The notes below the pieces were generated by a model. It made no database searches, had not been told where the DNA came from, and worked only from the letters and a program-made list of their open reading frames with translations. The position numbers were made by a program, and so were the translations under genes. This document shows, in pieces, positions 45,430 to 57,600 of a DNA stretch of 64,000 bases (position 1 is its first letter; every line of letters starts with the position of its first letter). This stretch comes from Rhexocercosporidium sp. MPI-PUGE-AT-0058 (taxonomy: Eukaryota > Ascomycota > Leotiomycetes > Helotiales), in assembly GCA_020746875.1 (NCBI GenBank), contig JAGTJL010000010.1, forward strand, positions 930,001-994,000, in the 5' to 3' direction.

Positions 45430-46602
45430 AAAGACCGACAATCTCAGCTCGCCCACCTCGTTGGACTTCGAGATGGAGCTGCAAGCAGAGCTAATCGAGG
45501 TTTGCCAGCCAAGTAAGATCCTGTTCAAGCTGGAGCTCCGTGGGCCCTTGTGAGTGGGTATGCCTAAAGAGCTATTGTGTGTATCTATCAAATTAAGAGA
45601 ATTGGAACCCGGCCTCATTGGCCTGGTGGTATGCTTTTGCGTTCTAGCTTCATAGCTATTTCTGCCCTCAATGAATGAGACGAAATTCCCATTTTACACG
45701 ACAGGAGGTTGAGCCAAGTAAGTATCACATATCCCGGAACAGCCTAAGACAATTACAAAATACAAACAGGGACACTAATAAGTTGATAGAGCTCGGTGAG
45801 GCACAGACTCTTTCTAATAAGCCACAATTGCCAAGTAGTGGAACACCACCGTCGAGTGATGAGAGAGGAAGCGGAGCTACTATCATTGTCCGCCCCCGCA
45901 TCCCAGCTCTTGCTACTCACGCCCCAGGAGGAGAGGTTGGTCTGGCTGTTGAAAATGCCGTAGCTGCTTTACGCAATTTCGAGAGTGCGCTACTGTCGTC
46001 TCACCGCACTCGCAACGAAGGCATCGCAGGACTTGCGAACGAAAAGTCCGCGGTAGTGGGCTCGAGACTCGAAGATAACGAGGAAGGTGGAAGCCTATAG
46101 AGAGCTTCAGAAGCGTATCAAGTTGCGTGAACAGACCGTCGAGACGCAGGAGATTGATCTTCAGACTCGAGAGAAGACTTTGAAAGACCTCGAGGACCGA
46201 ATCCATGCACGGGGAAAGGAAATTGGTGGGCACGAGGCTGCTGCGAGTCACCGGCTGGTCCCTCCTGCGCCTCCTCCGCCTCCTCCATTTTTGCTTTCTA
46301 TGCCCTTGTCTCTCCCTATCGAGATCGGTACTAGATTTAAGGAGACTTATGTCAAGAATCCCCTCGGCTATTCTCATGCTGGAATGTACGCCCGAACGGG
46401 CCCAGTGAAGCGGGTTACTATCGCGGGCAAGAGGTACGACGACGATCAATTTCTGCAGGTGTTCACGGGCGAGACCTAACCTATCTCGGACCCGATCATT
46501 TCAGTAGATGACAAGAAGCTAGTGCTGAAATTTGGAAATAATTCTTTGTCCTACTTCGGGACTCGCTTCTTTGTGAGCTGGTATGTGTGTATAAGGAAGT
46601 GA
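45430..46602 (+). pseudogene. Tandem paralogue C, decaying copy
   Basis: Exon-like pieces in the order seen in gene B. First is a short N-terminal piece (DNLSSPTSLDFEMELQAELI) ending at a GTGAGT donor. After a 43-nt GTAAGT intron near 45719-45770 comes DTNKLIELGEAQTLSNKPQL and the start of a coiled coil (ALLSSHRTRNEGIAGLANEK). The frame then breaks by one base between about 46060 and 46085, and the coiled coil continues in another frame (AYRELQKRIKLREQTVETQE). The C-terminal module follows: YARTGPVKRVTIAGKRYDDD and QFLQVFTGET, then an in-frame TAA at 46477-46479. After it the same frame still matches gene B (SVDDKKLVLKFG, FFVSWYVCIRK) up to 46602. Two lesions inside recognisable homology mark it as a pseudogene. 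A splicing solution for the frame break is possible but none is evident. Confidence 0.7.
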
Positions 46603-47003
46603 AGGATAGAGACGATTACACGATTTGAGATGGATGCTATTTTTGGGTGGTGTTGACTGTTTGAGTTGTGTTTGTTGTTTTCGGTACTGTGTTTTGGAGC
46701 GTATTGCGTTTTTGCGCGTCTACAGTTGATTTTGTAAGATGGATACTGATTTATCAGTGTAGAGAGCTGATGAGGCATTGTTAGGGGTTTTCCTCTACGT
46801 CGAGCTCTTTCAAATTTCGCATTTCTGATAGGTTGTCAAGAGAATCGTCTCGGCCAGGATTGCATTGTAGCTTAGATCAGGCGTATGCTAGATAGAACGA
46901 ACCTCTTTGCACAAATTCAACGTTCCAAACTCATGACGTGACACCAAACAGTGAAAATCAGTACTCTTTATATTCTATTCATTTCTCTTCACGGCCTGGG
47001 GAA
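46603..47003. other. Convergent intergenic region
   Basis: AT-rich 3' flanks of relic C and ZPR1. No gene seen. Confidence 0.5.
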
Positions 47004-48645
47004 TCAACCATTACTCTCCTCACTCTTCTTAGCTTCCTTATCATCCTCTACCTTCTTCTCATCCTCCACCTTCTTCTCATCCTCTATCTTCTGCTCATCC
47101 TCTATCCTCTTCTTCTCGACCCCAACCTCATCGACATACCCTTCAGTCTGCATATCTAGCAGCCCGAGATCCTCTTCCTCTTCCTGCGTACGCTCGTACT
47201 CCTCCGTCTCAATTTGCGGGTCCTCATCCGGCGAGCACAGGTTCTGCACGTAACTGCTCGCCAAGGGATCCTTTAGCACGACTGTGAATTTCCGCTCTCC
47301 TTTGATCGCTTCGTTTAGCCCGTCGAAGAATGACTTCCAAGTCGTCTTCTCCTCAGATGGTAGGGAATCGCCTCCAGCCCCAGCATCATCTCCAACATCG
47401 AAGATCTGCTGGTGTAGATCATCGCGGACTTGCGTTAACAGACCTTCTACAGTTGTGAATCGTCCACCGAGAGTACCGGGATTAACAGAAAGGTTCAACT
47501 CCGGACATTCCAGAGCGCAGGATTCGGACTTAAGGATATCGCGTGCGAGATCTGTAGGGCCGTTGACATGTAATGTGATCTGCTTGCCCTTCTCGGGAAC
47601 TTCGCCACCAGTCTTGACTTCATTGGAGCGGTATCCGCATTCCTCGCATACGGTACTCATGATGACCACTTGTTTGAAATGCGGGATATCCACCATCTTC
47701 ATATGCGTGACGCAATGTCTAGTACAGCCTGGACACGTCGCTGGGAAAGAGTATACTTCATTCGGGATGATATCGTCGGACTCAAAGGACTCTGCTGTAG
47801 GTTGGCCTGCGGCTGCTGGCTCGAGAGCTTCTTGCTCATTTCCTACACCAAGCCCGAGAGCTTCATTCTGTTCTGGTGTGCGTGCGTATTCGGTCTTCGA
47901 CCATTTGCCTACGCCATCCTTCTGATTGGGTTCGATCCAGGAGTTCCCAGCTGGGTCGTCGAGGGAAACGCGGAAGGGGAAGCTTTCGCCCGCAAGCATC
48001 TTCCTGCCCTTCGCAATAATCTCCTCGATCCTTGTGAAAACCTCTGGCATCTGCTCTTTTCTTGTAGGTTGTCCGACTTCCAAGTCCTCGAGAATCATGC
48101 TAAGGAGCCCCTCGACGTTCGTCAATTGTCCTCGGCCGGCTGGGACTTCGATATCGAGTTCGATGAATTTGACGACGCAAGTATCCGATTTGACGACCTG
48201 ACGCGCGAAGTCTTCGGATGTGCGGAGGCGGAGTTCGTAATGTGAGCCTTTTTGTTGGATCTCGCCCGCGGCTTGGATCTCGGAGTTCTTGAAGTTGCAG
48301 TGTGGGCAGAAGAAGGACATAATGATTATCTCGCGGAAGAAGGGTATACGAGTGAGTAATAGTCTAGTGATTCCCTGAGAAGGTTAGTAGTTGAATAGAC
48401 AGATTCTGGGAACGTAGAAGACTTACATTCTCCTGGCAATTCATACATAAGCTCTCTATCTCGTCGACAACCTTGGGCTCATCGTCCTCTGACTTTTCTG
48501 TTGACTCGGTGCCATTGGTGGCGGGGTCACTTTTTCCATTCTGGTCGTTGATCGTGAGGTTTTCTGCTTTCTTTCCTATGCTGTCGAAGAAGGTATCGAA
48601 CGCGGCGCCGTCTGGCTTCGGGTCTTCTGAAGTATGGGTCGCCAT
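47004..48645 (-). CDS. ZPR1: Zinc-finger protein ZPR1
   Basis: Two exons, 48645-48427 and 48374-47004; 529 aa with the 52-nt intron (CTACTAAC branch) spliced. Two ZPR1 repeats, each a C4 zinc finger plus beta domain: CMNCQENGITRLLLTRIPFF with SFFCPHCNFKNSEIQ, and CPGCTRHCVTHMKMVDIPHF with VCEECGYRSNEVKTGG. Zpr1 binds newly made eEF1A and assists its folding, and moves between cytosol and nucleus. The start MATHTSEDPKP is chosen by family; an in-frame ATG 20 codons upstream (48705) would add MQFNSPPQLALHF. The C-terminus has tandem acidic/basic repeats (IEDEQKIEDEKKVEDEKK) encoded by 18-nt repeats near 47040-47110. Confidence 0.95.
47036..47108 (-). repeat. 18-nt tandem repeats in the ZPR1 3' coding end
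   Basis: Imperfect units encoding EDEKKV/EDEQKI-type hexapeptides in the ZPR1 tail. Probably length-variable between strains. Confidence 0.8.
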
Positions 48646-49983
48646 GTTCGTTGTTGTGATATCTGGGAAATGAAGCGCGAGTTGAGGTGGGCTGTTGAAC
48701 TGCATCGCGGGGCTTGTATTTATGGCTCAGACAATTTTTTGTGAACCCCGCCAATGACGTCCGCAAGGCTATCCAATGAACAGCAACTGGGTGGATTTTG
48801 ACATGCAGTAGCGCAAGGCTGAGGGAAGGCTACGGAACATGAAAGTAAGATGACGAGGCGGGAGTGAAATAACATCAGAATGGGTGATCTATGCTACGAA
48901 CATGAGGAGATATTGGAGCGCAGTCTGACAGTCTCGGTCTTGCCATTATCCACAATCCCAAGTCAGATCCATGATTTCGTACGGCAACTTTAAGAAAGTA
49001 CATTCTCAAAGTCTACTTCAGCCATGGAAATTCAGCCCACTTGCTGCTATGAGGTCGAAACTTCATGGAATGGAGACATATTCTGATTTCTTGTGAATCC
49101 TGCTTACTTGTGCCTGTTGCTACTTGCCTAGTAGCGAATTAGACGCTTTCATCAGAGCTGCTCAAAGTCCTCTACAGATCAATAACGTCGCTGAAAAAAA
49201 AAGGTATGTTTGTGCCAAAACAGATATGGACAACGATGCCGTTGAGGGCAGTGTTGCCATGGAAAGACTAAGGAGTAAGAGATCGTGTACAAGAAACGGA
49301 AGCGGGGAATCTGAGCTTGCGATCCTGATTTGTATGTCTACCTTACAAGTACTTGCCTACGAATGCTTGCCAATACACGCAAGTAAAGGATCGAAGTAAT
49401 ATCAAAACATTGCCCTTACCTCCCTGGGCTTTCGCATGCCTTGTTGCTTCAGCTCGATGTTTCGCTAGACCGATGAAGACAGACGAGAGCTGTTCGTTTG
49501 CTTCCAGTCCCCAACTGTAGCGATCATCCAGACCCAGCACTAGACGTACTGGAACATGGTCCAGAAGAATTGGCATATGAAAATCCAGGTGGTAACCTTG
49601 ATTACCAAATTAGGCTCACTGGTTGCAAACGCATGGTTCACACGCCTCTGTGCTCGATGTAGAAACGAAGCCCGACTTCAAGGTGATTGTAAAGTCTTAC
49701 TAGTAACTATTCTCCGCAACGGCCGTGCTTTGAACTGTAGTCGAGATCCATGAACCGCCGCCCGTCGTCCGTGATGCTAATGGACCAGGATCTAGATCCG
49801 TAAGGTATCTGAGCGTTCCATGTCTTTGAAGAATTCGGCTATTCTCGGTTTCAACGATTGTGATGCTCTCGGCAGGGTGAGGCCTTTCAGCAATCATGCT
49901 GCGATTCTGAAGTTGTTCATGGTGACTTAGAAGCTGATATGGGTTAGTTTGATTGGTACAGAAGGGTGAATACACTTACAGCT
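48646..49983. other. ZPR1 upstream region with coding-like minus fragments
   Basis: Minus 49576-49340 reads MPILLDHVPVRLVLGLDDRY and GLEANEQLSSVFIGLAKHRA up to a GTAAGG donor. Minus 49975-49700 is also open (ILQRHGTLRYLTDLDPGPLA). Together they may be exons of a lost or poorly modelled gene; no family recognised. A GTAAGT...CTAACC...CAG intron-like segment (about 49976-49929, minus) lies just past the stop of the RNase P subunit. Confidence 0.35.
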
Positions 49984-50565
49984 TCAGCTCTTCTTCATAA
50001 AGTCGTTTAAATCCAACCCAAACCCGGAAGACGTGGCCTGCGGTGCCTGGCTTCTTGCTAAAATAGCGTCCAATACACCCTTCTTCCTCGATTTGCGTCT
50101 TGGCGCCTTCTTGGAAGGAGTATTTGCGTCGCTGGTCTGGGACTGTGGAACTGGAGCCGGAGCTGTTAATGTAGATGTAGCATGCAAGACAGATTTATTC
50201 CGACGACTGGGCTTAGAGATGCTCATAGGGAATCGAGTCGTCTTGGAGCAGGTTCCGCAGGAATAAACCATGGCCCTTGGCTGCTTTCTAACTTTTCTCT
50301 TCGCGCGAGTCTTGTCTTTCGTATTCTGCACACTGCTTTCCAGTGTCGCTCCCCATCCCAGTATCATGATTGTTCCGCAAGAGCCGCATGCCTTCTTCTT
50401 TTGTGCTTCGGAAAGCTCCATTTTCCAGTCGTACATAAGGGCATTGTGCCGGCTCATGAGGTATCTCGAAGTCGTCGAAGAAGTCGTAGCCAGCAGGTGA
50501 GCCGATTCGTTGAGATATCGCAGACGCGCCGCTAATTCCGGAGGTTCCATGCCTGTTAAGTGCAT
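49984..50565 (-). CDS. RPR2: RNase P/RNase MRP zinc-ribbon subunit (Rpr2/Rpp21/Snm1 family)
   Basis: A single exon of 193 aa. The Rpr2 fold is visible: an N-terminal helical pair (ELAARLRYLNESAHLLATTS, SRYLMSRHNALMYDWKMELS), then a zinc ribbon with KKACGSCGTIMILGWGATLE and, after a basic linker (RAKRKVRKQPRAM), VYSCGTCSKTTRFPM, giving two CxxC pairs. The family binds the RNA of RNase P (tRNA 5' maturation) or RNase MRP (pre-rRNA processing). Sequence alone does not separate Rpr2 from Snm1, so the symbol is tentative. The basic tail is rich in Ser/Lys/Arg. Two in-frame starts exist (MHLTGM and MEPPEL five codons later). It is divergent from DBR1 with 264 bp between starts. Confidence 0.82.
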   Translation of the reverse strand: MHLTGMEPPELAARLRYLNESAHLLATTSSTTSRYLMSRHNALMYDWKMELSEAQKKKACGSCGTIMILGWGATLESSVQNTKDKTRAKRKVRKQPRAMVYSCGTCSKTTRFPMSISKPSRRNKSVLHATSTLTAPAPVPQSQTSDANTPSKKAPRRKSRKKGVLDAILARSQAPQATSSGFGLDLNDFMKKS

Positions 50566-50829
50566 GCCCTGGGCCTGAAGTCGGAGTTTGGTGTGACGCG
50601 CTGTGAAGGGTGATGGTGATGGTTCAAGAGCTGCCAGCTGAAGCGAGGCCCGAAATATTTTTGACCTCGCGGCGGGACAAGACTAGCCAGGTCCATTCTA
50701 CCTAAACACCATTTTCCAACCAACCAGAACCTTTAGCCTCATGATTGCAAGACGGATGGAGATCATTCGGTTCTGTTATATCATTGACAACACTCAATTT
50801 TACTGTCAATCAGAGTCTGGTACCCCACA
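50566..50829. promoter_or_regulatory. Short bidirectional promoter, RNase P/MRP subunit and DBR1
   Basis: 264 bp between two divergent ATGs of RNA-processing genes. No canonical TATA box is obvious. Shared control is an inference from spacing. Confidence 0.5.
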
Positions 50830-52711
50830 ATGAACCCCGCACTGGAGGAAGCGCAAGGCCTGCGAATTGCCGTAGAAGGTTGTGTAAGTCTTCAAGCTAT
50901 GTACCCCTCTTTGCTCGTGGCTAATACTTCACAGGGCCACGGTACGTTAGATGCAATCTATGCATCAGTGGGCAGTGCCTGCGAAGCTCGAGGCTGGGAT
51001 GGAGTTGATCTTTTGATCATCGGCGGCGATTTTCAGGTACGTCTCCAAGCCGAGGCTCGAAGAATTCTACTAATAGTTCTAGTCAGTACGAAATGCCTCG
51101 GATTTGACTGTGATGTCCTGTCCGGTCAAGTATCGCGAAATCGGTGACTTCCATGCATACTACAGCGGCACGACGAAAGCTCCATACCTTACCATCTTCG
51201 TAGGAGGCAACCACGAGGCAAGCAGCCATCTTTGGGAGCTATTCTATGGGGGATGGGTTGCCCCAAACATCTACTACATGGGAGCTGCGAACGTCGTCCG
51301 AGTGGGAGGAGTACGAATTGCTGGCATGTCGGGCATTTGGAAAGGATACAACTTCAACAAGAGCCATCACGAACGACTACCATACAGCCAAGATGACGTC
51401 AAGTCAATTTATCATGTCAGAGAAATCGATACACGGAAGTTGTTACAGTTGAGGACACAAGTCGATATTGGAATCAGTCATGACTGGCCAAGAGCGATCG
51501 AGAAATCTGGAAATGCAAAGGCTCTGTGGAGAATGAAGCCGGATTTTGAACAAGAATCGAAGGACGGGACGTTGGGCAATCAAGCTGCTACGTTTGTCAT
51601 GGACCGTTTGCGGCCGCCTTATTGGTTTTCTGCCCATATGCATTGCAAGTTTGCAGCCACGAAGACCTATGATAATGCGCCGAAGTCCAGCAATCTTCCG
51701 GTTGCAGCTCCTCCGCCAGTATCAGGCCCTACTGTTCAGTCAGCAGCACCAACCGTTACTCATAACTCAGATGAGATTGACCTCGATATGGATGATGATG
51801 ATGATGATGATGATGTTACCCCAGCTCAACCGATAGTCACGAACGGAACGGCCCCTACGAACCAGGATGAAATATCCCTTGACGACGATGACGAGGCAGA
51901 GACCCTGATCAATGGAACGTCAATTTCCAAAAACACGGAAGAAATTGATTTAGAAGACGAGACTATTGGTGTACAACTACAGTCTTCTGTGCCCTCGGAT
52001 CTCAGAGCCCAGCTGCCTGCGGCGTTTGCAAGACCGGCTGCTTCATCAGCCCGTGGTCAACCAGGACAGCCAAGTCCTCCCAAAATCACGAACAAAGTGG
52101 TTCGATTCTTAGCACTGGACAAGTGCCTCCCTGGCCGCAAGTTTCTTCAACTCCTCGAAGTTCCTCGTACGAATACCGACAAGGATGCAAGATCCCATCC
52201 AAAAGCCAAGTTCGAGTATGACCCGGAATGGCTAGCCATCACCAGAGTTTTTGCGCCTCACATCGTTCTCGGTGACAAGCATGCCAGAGCTCCAAATGAT
52301 ATTGGAGAAGCCAATTATCTGCCTCTTATTGAGAAAGAGCAAGTATGGGTTGAGGAGAATGTTGTCAAGAGAGGAAAGCTGGAGATTCCAGAAAACTTTG
52401 TACTAACAGCACCCACCTTTGAGGTTGGAATGCCAGAAATTGTGGACGAGGGACCGGTTGAGTACAACAACCCTCAGATGCAAGAGTTCTGCGATTTGAT
52501 AGGAATAGAGAACAAGTTCTTCTCCACAGAGGAAGAAAGAGAGAGAAGAATGAAGAACGGACCACCTCCCGCAGAACAAAGACGAGATGGTGGTTTTGGT
52601 GGTAGAGGTGGTGGGAGAGGTAGGGGAGGACATCGAGGTCGTGGTGGTGGGGGGAGAGGAGACCGCGGACGTGGAAGAGGTGGGGGAAGGGGACGAGGGA
52701 GAGGTTGGTAG
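50830..52711 (+). CDS. DBR1: RNA lariat debranching enzyme Dbr1
   Basis: Three exons, 50830-50883, 50935-51036 and 51083-52711; 594 aa. Introns of 51 and 46 nt. The metallophosphoesterase core is complete: GCGHGTLD after the first junction, LLIIGGDFQ, FVGGNHEASSHLWELFYGGW, RVGGVRIAGMSGIWKGYNF, DIGISHDWP and YWFSAHMHCKFAA, which supply the His/Asp/Asn metal ligands and the Dbr1-specific GNHE and SGI blocks. The enzyme cleaves 2'-5' bonds in excised intron lariats in the nucleus. A disordered insertion follows with a (GAT)n-coded Asp run (51787-51815), then the C-terminal DBR1 domain (RFLALDKCLPGRKFLQLLEV, SHPKAKFEYDPEWLAITRVF). It ends in about 40 residues of Gly/Arg repeats, like SEN54 in this window. 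Confidence 0.95.
51787..51815 (+). repeat. GAT trinucleotide run coding Asp in DBR1
   Basis: Consecutive GAT codons inside the acidic linker of DBR1. Likely length-polymorphic. Confidence 0.85.
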
Positions 52712-54654
52712 TCGGAGGTGGACCGGAGTGTCGATTGTTTCCAAAAGATGATACCCCTGTTACAGTTGCAGAAATGAGTACGACTCTCGTGCCATTTTTG
52801 GTATTGCTTTTATGGCTTCCGTGCTCCCCGGTGCCAGCGGACCACTTTCTGCAACCCGTGGGTTTGGATTTCTTACTCTTTTGGATTCCTGATACTAACA
52901 GCTGCGTTTTGCGTGATTCGTGAATCGTTCACACCCTGTGGGCAAATTGTGGATACGTGTGTACTAACTGGATAATAGAAGTGTCAAAAGTCTAGGTACG
53001 ATATCCCGAGATTGATACTTTTTGCATCTCCCATCTTCGACAGTGGATCTGTTATCCGAAGTACCTCCGTACAGCCATAGTGTTCCGAGCGACGATATCA
53101 AGAGACTTGATGCCCATTTTGAACGCGACACAGGAGGGCTATCGACAGCTATCAACAGTCAATGACCGAGACTACGTTCTATCACCGAGACAGAAGCAGC
53201 AGCCACACAAGCTTTTGAAGAGGGCAATTCCCTACTGGTCAATGCCCTGCCTTCTTGCCGTTATTCCTGGAAGGTTGATAACCATGCAGGAAATGATGTT
53301 TTACTCACAGCTCGCAGCACAAGACGGGACGCGGAGACGCTTGCCTCCAATGACTGGATGTCGCATCCGAGGATCCAGCCATGTCACGATACCTCTTCCC
53401 TCTTCCGGCTTCAAGCTTCAATGCTCTCTCCCAGCTTCTCACCCCGGTCCTTCTTTCTTCCCCACAAAGTCCCCCGTCAGAGACCCAGACTCCTTCTTCT
53501 CGGGATTTCTAAGCTGAATTGCTTTGTCTTACTTTTCCTCGTTCCCCTCTTCCCCTTTCCATTCTGGGGGCGTTTGACTCCTTTCTTCTCATCACCAGAC
53601 GGGCTGCCCTGGTGCAATGTCTCGATTCTGGTCACGGCTTCGCCTGAAATAGACGCAAATCTCGGTACCAGTACCTGCTGATCACAGTACGACTCGAGAA
53701 TCCCCTGAAGGCGGTGTGGCGACACGCCCACCCGAGCCCTGAACGAAAGGCCCCCAGAGGCTGAACCCTACCTACGACAGCCTGTCCTACACTGGACTGG
53801 CCAATTCCACTTCCCGGGAGCCGATCCCAGCAAACAAAGCAAAGGCAACGCAGAACAGGACAAAGCAGCGCAGAGCAAACCTCGGGTTGGGTATTGAATG
53901 GGTGGCACAGACATCGTGTCAATCCTGAATCTGACTCTGACTCTTCATTATTACTTGTGCTTGGAAAGCAGAAAAAGCTATAAGTTAAGAAGAGGTCTTC
54001 TGGCTCTGGGCGGTTGTGCTGCTTTGCTGGGTGTTACTTACCTCCCACCAACCAGCGCTTGATTGGATCTCCCGTCCCCCCTCCACCAGCCTCCACCACC
54101 CTTCCTCCACTTCCACTCCAGTCCACCCTCCCACCGCCTACCGACCCGCCGCCAAGCGTCCCTCCTGCGCTTGTGAAAGACTGCGGCAGAATTCTCGAAA
54201 CTGCAGCTGGCGAATCACATCCACCTTTCTTTACACGCTCTACACCTCTCGACATCCAGAGCTCCAACAACCTGCCCGCCTGCAACCCCAAAACCCTCAA
54301 TCCTTTGCACAGTAATACCTCACTCTGCCTGGGATCTCCCGCATTCCGTAACCTGCCCGTCCAAAAATCCACGGAGAATTCGACGACCCGAACAAACGGC
54401 GGACCACCCTTCCGGCTCCAAAATTCGACTGAATGGCTCCCCAGGGCAGTCTTTATTTCGACCAACGAAGCTGTATTTCATTTCTTCCGAATTAACCTAT
54501 CGCGACCCGACCCCTCGATCCTTATCTATCAATTTACCCGTCTGCGAGACCTCCACCACCAGAATAAAACCAGTTACGAGCTGTCAGTGTTTGAACAGAG
54601 GGATAAGCTTCTTGGAATTAGCGGTCACTTCCTCTGGTTGAAGCTCTGCCCAAG
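52712..54654. other. Intergenic, long CT-rich leader of the GDE1-like gene
   Basis: About 1.9 kb. 53350-53620 and 54000-54600 are pyrimidine-rich with many short CTCC/CCACC runs, typical of an upstream region and long 5' leader. Open frames here are compositional. No gene seen. Confidence 0.5.
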
Positions 54655-57600
54655 ATGAAGTTTGGACGCCAGTAAGTCTTCGATAAGCTTGCAAATACTT
54701 ATGGTCATTGGTTAAACCAGACTTTGCAGTCTCCTTCGCACTCAACTTCCCGAATGGTCTGCCTTCTACATAAACTACAAGGGACTGAAGAAGCAAATTA
54801 AAGCTGCGGTTGCCACACTCAAGACTGGCCAAGATCCCGACCTGGCTGGTACTCATACACACCCTTCTATGACAGCAAATTGAGCTAATAATTCTGCAGA
54901 ATTCTTTTTTACCTTGGATCGAAACCTAGAAGACGTCGACGAGTTCTATAACAAGAAATTTGGCGATGCATCAAGGAGATTGAACCTTCTCAAGGAACGA
55001 TATGGCTCGTCCAAGGATGCGTTCGAGACATTGGATCTCAATGACATCGAGGAACTTCGAGGTGCTCTTTTAGAGCTTCGTGATCAGTTGAGGAAGCTAC
55101 AATGGTTTGGTGACCTCAATCGAAGAGGCTTTATCAAGATCACCAAGAAGCTCGATAAGAAGGTTCCGAATGTTTGCACAAAAGATCGATACTTGGCATC
55201 GAAGGTAGACTTGAAGCCCTTCGCTACCAATGTTCGAGTGGAGGAATCAAAGACGGAGGTTAATGCACTGCTTTCGATCCTCGGAGATATTCAACCCAAT
55301 GTTGATGGCTCTGATGCACAGTCTGTTCATTCTGTACATTCGATCAAACGGGTGTCTTCAAGGTCCATTTTCAACTTGCCCAAGGGACTTCTGGATACTG
55401 TGGACCAAGCCATTAGGAGCGATGATGTACCGACGCTGGAAGAGACCCTCGCCGAGGCTGATTTGAGACCAAACGACTCGGCAATGCAAAAACTTCTCGT
55501 CAGTCTATTGCAGCGTTGCATATCTTGCAAGTCAAAGCAATGCATCAGCTATCTCCTCAGGCAAATTACTTCTTTGGATGAGACGGACGACATCAATAAG
55601 CGTAATTGCTTGCATCGTCTGGTCATCTCCATTGGCCGTACAAAGTCGGCTCGGAATGGGGAACAGACTACTGCAGCTCTTCTCACTGTTGATCAAAATG
55701 GGTCCCGCTTCCTCACGCCTGCAGCATCTCCTCCCCTTGGACCTGCGCGAAGTAATCTCAAAGAGTCGTCATTGCTGAGCATGGACGATGAATATGTGAA
55801 GCTCCTCGACTATGTTTTGAAGACCTTGGAGCCTCGTCATCGCATTGCGTTGAAGTCGAAGGATACATATGGACGTCTGCCATTACATTATGCCGCTCAA
55901 TTTGGCTTCGTTGTCATTTGTGAGCTTGTCATGAAGTACATGCAGGAATGGGGACAATTCAACGTCGAGAACGGCATCGATGCTCCAGAGTGGCAAGATA
56001 ATGATGGACAGGCTCCGTTACATCTAAGTGTGATCGGAGGTCATCCCTTGACTACGCAAGCTCTCCTGAAAGGGGAGAACTGGCAGGGACACAATGATCA
56101 GAAGGCAGCCATGAGACGAGATATCTCGAAATCAAGCGCTGTTTTGGCCATGGCTACCAAAGCCAACTTTACTGTGATCGTCAAGCTACTCGTCGACGCA
56201 GGTGTTGATATCAATTGGCAAGACCCGGCAGGCGAGACCTCCCTTCACATCGCTGCCAGATTTGGCCATGTGGATTGTGCTCGGATCTTACTTCAGGGTA
56301 CGCCTGAGCAGAAGGCCAACGTCAACCTTACCGAGAACACGTTCTCCTGGACTCCGCTCCATATCGCCTCTGTCGATGGGCATTTGCCAATTGTGGAGCA
56401 ACTCATTGCGGCCGGTGCTGACATCGACAAACCTGATGGGTCGGGTTGGCTGGCGAGAGAGCACGCAGCTCTACGTGGTCACATCAAAATAGCTGAAAAG
56501 CTAGCTCAGGCGAGCTCGGTGACATCAAGTCCTGAATCCGAGGTTCCTACACGTACCAGAGATGCTTCTCCTCCAAACTTGTCTTCGATTGGGGCTGCTC
56601 GGTCACAAATGACCAAAGTTGAGACGACAGAGCCGGTCAAGACATTTGGTCATCGTTACCTTACAAACGAGAGCATGGTTCTGGTCAGTCTGGGTTCCAT
56701 GGACATGAGAAAGAATGTGCCAGCTGTCACGCTTGACAAGATTCCCATCGCCGAGGCCCATTCTACGCAGCTTGACACTTCGCTTTCTGTGATTGTCAGC
56801 GCGAAGGGGGCTCAGGGGGAACCAAACACAATCGATCTTCCGGTCCCAGATAACATCTCGACTGAGCCAATGGTGTTTACTGCAGCTGATGCTACCAAGG
56901 TCAAATTGTACTTCGACATAGTTCCAACATATTCTGGCCATCAAGACCATAAAGTTGGCCGAGGTGTCGCCATTCTAGGTAGTATTAAGCAAGCGATCGG
57001 AGTCTCACGCATGAATTTGCAAGGCGATGTCAGTGTTCCCATCATGAGCACGGATCTCGAGGTGATTGGTGTTGTCAATTTCAATTTCCTGGTCATTACA
57101 CCATTCTCCCACCCAAATATGTCCATCACAACGAAACAGACTTACTGGAAGGAGGTCTCCTCGACTATGATCATCGGCCATAGAGGTCTTGGTAAGAACA
57201 ATGCCTCTAACAGATCTCTGCAACTGGGCGAGAATACCTTGCAATCCTTTATTGCTGCAACGAATCTTGGAGCCAATTATGTCGAGTTTGATGTCCAATT
57301 GACGAAGGATCTTGTTCCTGTCATCTACCACGACTTCCTTGTCAGCGAGACAGGGATTGATGCTCCTGTTCACACCCTCACCGCCGAACAATTCCTGCAC
57401 GTCAATGATGCTACACCCAGAGCTTCTCGGCCACCTACACCACCGAAAGACAACCCGAAGGACAACCCGAAGGATAATCCTCATTTCCGTGTTGTTCGAG
57501 GAGCAGATCGTGTGCGTTCCTTGTCTATGGGTCATCTACTGCCAGATATCGACATGGCCGAGAAGATGAAGCATACCCGAGACTTCAAAGAGAAAGGATA

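Noticed and set aside
47284..48245. Long plus-strand ORFs across ZPR1
   Set aside because: They are shadows of the ZPR1 coding strand, which has both zinc-finger repeats intact.
53080..54658. Several 100-200-codon plus ORFs before the GDE1-like gene
   Set aside because: Low-complexity Pro/Ser/Thr frames from CT-rich leader sequence. No start context, splice logic or family motifs.
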